Assembly (NCBI RefSeq): GCF_000735045.1
Contig: NZ_JPOQ01000028.1
Location: forward strand, 1 to 42,866
Length of the DNA stretch: 42,866 bases
Source: Ferrovum myxofaciens
GTDB taxonomy: Bacteria; Pseudomonadota; Gammaproteobacteria; Burkholderiales; Ferrovaceae
Direction of reading: 5' to 3'
In this document: positions 39,345-42,866 of the stretch, piece after piece
How positions within the stretch are numbered: the stretch's first letter is position 1
Layout of the letters: each line of letters starts with the position of its first letter
Translations under genes and position numbers: made by a program
The notes under the pieces: model-generated
Told to the model about the DNA's origin: nothing
Seen by the model: the letters and a program-made list of their open reading frames with translations, nothing else
Database searches by the model: none

Positions 39345-40449
39345 ATGGAAGCGGAACAACTAAATGCTCTGGAAACCCTTCAACAGGACCTGACTGTGCG
39401 TCTTCAGGCCCTGCGGAGGTATCTTTGACTTCGATGCCAAAGTCGAGCGCCTGAACGAGGTCATTCATCTTTCGGAAGACCCGGCGCTTTGGCAGGACAG
39501 CAAAAGAAGCCAGGAACTGGGGCGGGAACGCAAGATGCTGGAAGAAGTGGTGGACGAGGTGCATGGGTGTACTCAGGCCCTTGAGGAAAGTCACGAACTT
39601 TTTGCGTTGGCCCTGGCAGAGGCCGATGAAGAAACCCTGCAGGCCGTTGCGACGGATCTGGCCAGCATAGACAAACGGGTTGGCGTCATGGAGTTTCGGC
39701 GGATGTTCTCCCATCCCATGGACTCGGCCAATGGATTTCTGGATATTCAGGCGGGTTCGGGCGGGACGGAAGCCCAAGACTGGGCGGCCATGCTGTTGCG
39801 CATGTATGTGCGCTATGCCGAGCGCAAGGGATTCGGGGTGGAAATTCTGGAGGAGTCGCCGGGTGAAGTGGCGGGCATCAAGAGTGCTTCCCTAAAATTG
39901 ACGGGGAGTTATGCGTTTGGTCATTTGCGAACCGAGACGGGGGTTCATCGCCTGGTGCGCAAATCCCCTTTTGATTCCGGTAACCGTCGCCATACCTCCT
40001 TTGCCTCTGTTTTCGTGTATCCCGAGGTGGATGATTCCATAGAAGTGGAAATCAACCCGGCTGATCTGCGTATCGATACCTTCCGCGCCTCGGGCGCGGG
40101 CGGTCAGCACATCAACAAGACCGATTCGGCAGTACGTCTTACCCATGCGCCTTCGGGGATCGTGGTCCAATGCCAGAGCGACCGTTCCCAGCATCGCAAT
40201 CGTGCAGAAGCCATGGCCATGTTGAAATCAAAGTTATATGAAGCCGAATTGCGCAAGCGTACGGTGGAAAAACAGGCCATGGAAGACAGCAAGACGGACA
40301 TCGGCTGGGGGCACCAGATTCGTTCCTACGTGCTCGATCAATCACGCATCAAGGATCTGCGCACCGGCGTGGAAGTAGGCAATACCCAAGCCGTACTGGA
40401 TGGCGATCTGGAAGGCTTCATCGAAGCCAGTTTGAAGCAGGGAGTGTGA
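39345..40449 (+). CDS. prfB: Peptide chain release factor 2 with programmed +1 frameshift
   Basis: RF2 of 367 residues, decoding UGA and UAA. Translation starts at ATG 39345 and reads 27 codons to CTT (39423-39425) followed by an in-frame TGA (39426-39428). A +1 shift on CTTTGAC continues at GAC 39427 to the stop at 40449. GGAGG lies three bases before the slippery codon, the internal Shine-Dalgarno of the classical autoregulatory site. The SPF stop-codon motif is [13 protein letters not shown], and the catalytic GGQ is in [18 protein letters not shown]. lysS follows after four bases. Confidence 0.97.
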
Positions 40450-40453
40450 CGGG

Positions 40454-41941
40454 ATGCACGAAGAAGATAATACATTGGTTCAGGAACGGCGCGCCAAATT
40501 GCAGGCTCTGCGCTCCATGGGGGTGGCTTTTCCCAACGATTTTCAGCGTACGCACGAAGCGGCTCCTCTGCACGAACAGTATGGCGCGTTGAGCGAGACT
40601 GATCTCGAGGTGCGGGAAGTGCCGGTGCAACTGGCGGGTCGTCTGATGCTCAAGCGCCTCATGGGAAAGGCCAGTTTTGCCACCCTGCAGGATGGCACGG
40701 GCCGCCTCCAGATTTTTTTGCAGAAGGATCAGGTGGGAGAGGAGGTCTATCAGGCCTTCAAGCACTGGGATCTGGGCGATATTCTGGGGGTACGGGGCGC
40801 GCTGTTCAAAACCCGTATGGGGGAATTGACGCTCCGGGTCACGGAGATACGGTTGCTGGTTAAATCCCTGCGTCCCCTTCCGGAAAAGTTTCATGGGCTG
40901 ACCGATCAGGAACAGAAATACCGGCAGCGGTACCTGGATCTGATTACCAACGAACATTCTCGCCAGGTATTCATCCAGCGCAGCAGAATCGTGCAAAAAG
41001 TGCGTGAGTTTCTGGTGGCGCGCCACTTTCTGGAAGTGGAAACCCCCATGATGCACCCCATTCCCGGGGGAGCGGCGGCCCGTCCTTTCGTGACGCACCA
41101 CAATGCCCTCGACTGCGATTTGTATTTGCGCATTGCCCCCGAGTTATATCTCAAACGTCTGGTGGTGGGGGGCATGGAACGGGTGTTCGAGATCAATCGA
41201 AATTTCCGCAATGAAGGGTTGTCCCCCCGTCATAATCCCGAATTCACCATGATCGAGTTCTATGCGGCTTATCAGGACTACCGCGCGCTCATGGACCTGA
41301 CGGAAGACTTGCTGCGTTTCGTGGCGCAGGAAGTGTTGGGCACCACGGTGCTCGGTTACGGGGGACGGACACTGGATTTGGGACCGCCGTTTCACCGCCT
41401 GACTCTGGCGCAGGCTCTGGAAACCTATCATCCCGATTATACGGCCACACGCCTGAATGACCCGGTGGAACTGGTGCAGGAATTGACCCGACTGGGCGCC
41501 AAGGTGCCTGCCCGTGCTTCCGTGGGCATTCTCCAACTGGCACTTTTCGAGGAAACCACGGAAGCGCTTCTCTTTGAACCGACCTTCATTGTCGACTACC
41601 CGGCGGAGGTCTCGCCCCTTGCCCGGCGCAGTGATACGAACCCTGAAATCACTGAACGTTTTGAATTGTTCGTGGTGGGCCGGGAACTGGCCAACGGTTT
41701 TTCGGAATTGAACGATGCCGAGGATCAGGCAGAACGTTTTCAAGCCCAGGTACGCCAGAAGGAAGCGGGCGATCAGGAAGCCATGCACTATGATGCCGAT
41801 TATATCCGAGCCCTGGAATATGGTTTGCCACCCACTGCGGGCGAAGGTATCGGTATCGACCGTCTGGTCATGCTGTTGACCGATAGCCCATCGATTCGGG
41901 ATGTCATCCTCTTTCCCCAGATGCGTCAGGAAGTCTCTTGA
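40454..41941 (+). CDS. lysS: Lysyl-tRNA synthetase, class II
   Basis: Charges tRNA-Lys; 495 residues. N-terminal OB-fold anticodon domain ([18 protein letters not shown]), class II motif 1 around [18 protein letters not shown], motif 2 [20 protein letters not shown] and motif 3 [23 protein letters not shown]. The prfB-lysS order is widespread. Its stop overlaps the lolC start (TTGA). Confidence 0.97.
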   Translation: MHEEDNTLVQERRAKLQALRSMGVAFPNDFQRTHEAAPLHEQYGALSETDLEVREVPVQLAGRLMLKRLMGKASFATLQDGTGRLQIFLQKDQVGEEVYQAFKHWDLGDILGVRGALFKTRMGELTLRVTEIRLLVKSLRPLPEKFHGLTDQEQKYRQRYLDLITNEHSRQVFIQRSRIVQKVREFLVARHFLEVETPMMHPIPGGAAARPFVTHHNALDCDLYLRIAPELYLKRLVVGGMERVFEINRNFRNEGLSPRHNPEFTMIEFYAAYQDYRALMDLTEDLLRFVAQEVLGTTVLGYGGRTLDLGPPFHRLTLAQALETYHPDYTATRLNDPVELVQELTRLGAKVPARASVGILQLALFEETTEALLFEPTFIVDYPAEVSPLARRSDTNPEITERFELFVVGRELANGFSELNDAEDQAERFQAQVRQKEAGDQEAMHYDADYIRALEYGLPPTAGEGIGIDRLVMLLTDSPSIRDVILFPQMRQEVS

Positions 41942-42866
41942 AGTGGTTTGAACTTACCGTCGGGTTGCGTTATACCCGGGCCAAACGGCGTAACCACTTC
42001 ATCTCCTTCATTTCCCTCATTTCCATGGCAGGTATTGCCCTGGGGGTGGCGGCGCTGATCGTGGTCCTGTCGGTCATGAATGGATTCCAGAAGGAAATGC
42101 GCGAGCGCATTCTGGGAGTGGCTTCCCATGTGCAGATCTTTGGCAGCGGCCAGTCTCTGGCCAACTGGCCCAAAGTGGCAGCGGAAGCCCGACGGGATCC
42201 GGAAGTCATCGGTACAGCTCCCTATGTCAATGGACAGGCCATGCTGGCCAATGATGACCTGGTCCAGGGCACGATGGTGCGGGGGATCTTGCCGGAGCAG
42301 GAACGCCAGGTGGCTGACCTGGATCAGCATATGGTGGCCGGCCACATGAGCGATCTCAAGCCCCATGAGTTTGGTATCGTGCTGGGTCAGGAACTGGCTC
42401 AGGCCTTACATCTGTCGGTGGGAGACAAGGTGGTGCTCATTACGCCCCAGGGTCAGGTGACGCCTGCGGGCATGTTGCCCCGTCTCAAGCAGTTCAAGGT
42501 GGTGGGGTTGTTTCATGTGGGAATGTACGAATATGACAGCGGGTTGGCCCTGATTCATCTGAACGACGCCCAGGTACTGTTTCGTATGGGAGAAAATGTA
42601 ACGGGTGTCCGTCTCAAGTTGAAGGACCTCATGCTGGCACCGAGCGTAGCGCATCGATTGGCGTCGACCCTGACGGTGGATGCCTGGCTGACGGACTGGA
42701 CCCAGGAACATGCCAATCTGTTCCATGCCGTGGCCCTGGAAAAAACCATGATGTTCATCATCCTGTTGCTGATTGTGGCGGTGGCGGCCTTCAACATTGT
42801 GTCTACTCTGGTCATGGTGGTAACGGACAAGCAGGCCGATATTGCGATTCTGCGTACCCTGGGGGC
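41938..42866 (+). CDS. lolC: Lipoprotein-releasing ABC permease LolC/LolE, partial
   Basis: N-terminal ~309 residues of the inner-membrane subunit that releases lipoproteins to LolA; the gene runs off the right edge. A TTG start at 41938 overlaps the lysS stop and gives [20 protein letters not shown] when read as Met. TM1 follows ([22 protein letters not shown], with the typical [11 protein letters not shown] next), then the periplasmic domain, and TM2 begins near [17 protein letters not shown]. There is no better ATG or GTG nearby. Position after lysS matches other Betaproteobacteria. Confidence 0.9.
   Translation, partial: MKWFELTVGLRYTRAKRRNHFISFISLISMAGIALGVAALIVVLSVMNGFQKEMRERILGVASHVQIFGSGQSLANWPKVAAEARRDPEVIGTAPYVNGQAMLANDDLVQGTMVRGILPEQERQVADLDQHMVAGHMSDLKPHEFGIVLGQELAQALHLSVGDKVVLITPQGQVTPAGMLPRLKQFKVVGLFHVGMYEYDSGLALIHLNDAQVLFRMGENVTGVRLKLKDLMLAPSVAHRLASTLTVDAWLTDWTQEHANLFHAVALEKTMMFIILLLIVAVAAFNIVSTLVMVVTDKQADIAILRTLG

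Overview
The window looks like chromosome from an autotrophic, probably acidophilic, Fe(II)-oxidising proteobacterium, most like Betaproteobacteria of the Ferrovum type. This is inferred from a Calvin-cycle operon (fbp-prk-gph-fba-tkt) directly followed by a Cyc2-like porin-cytochrome and a dihaem c4-type lipoprotein, together with a beta-proteobacterial style housekeeping order (pyrG-kdsA-eno-ftsB; rimO, an RpfE-like gene, prfB, lysS, lolC) and phaR. No rRNA, tRNA or CRISPR array was seen.

Layout. 1-130: degenerate right end of an IS200/IS605-type element. 176-6874 (minus): one tightly overlapping operon with a NarX-like nitrate-sensor kinase, a NarL-like regulator, a 14-TM DHA2 exporter, an outer-membrane factor and an EmrA-like adaptor. 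7115-8541 (plus): truncated globin and a ferredoxin-reductase-type flavoprotein, preceded by a near-consensus NarL 7-2-7 site. 8626-9014: Phd antitoxin with a decapitated VapC. 9019-10731: proS. 10838-12225: an M28-peptidase gene cut off by an IS607 remnant, then a small coiled-coil gene. 12286-14864: leuA with a leucine-rich leader peptide, then a YihY-family gene. 14868-15139: a self-contained unit with a perfect FNR box, a 28-residue membrane peptide and a strong terminator.

15379-23711: fbp, prk, gph, fba, tkt, terminator, cyc2-like, c4-type cytochrome, terminator. Electrons taken from Fe(II) at the outer membrane by the Cyc2-like protein and passed on by the c4 lipoprotein would supply the energy and reductant that the adjacent CO2-fixation genes consume. 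RuBisCO genes are not in the window. 23787-24433: intact VapBC pair (minus). 24527-26169: glk and a uracil-DNA-glycosylase-like gene, convergent and overlapping. 26381-28513: a sigma-28 promoter driving a chemoreceptor with both an Aer-type flavin PAS and a periplasmic c-type haem motif, followed by a fossil EAL-domain fragment.

28692-35362: pyrG-kdsA-eno-ftsB, bamD (opposite strand), rluD-pgeF. 35415-36659: ZIP transporter and phaR, overlapping tail to tail. 36788-36984: two TGC-N3-GCA palindromes around a promoter for a putative small RNA with an anti-Shine-Dalgarno tract. 37055-42866: rimO, RpfE-like gene, prfB (with programmed frameshift), lysS and the start of lolC. Genes are packed very tightly, including shared start-codon bases and antisense 3' overlaps. 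All functional statements rest on recognised sequence motifs, without database searches.
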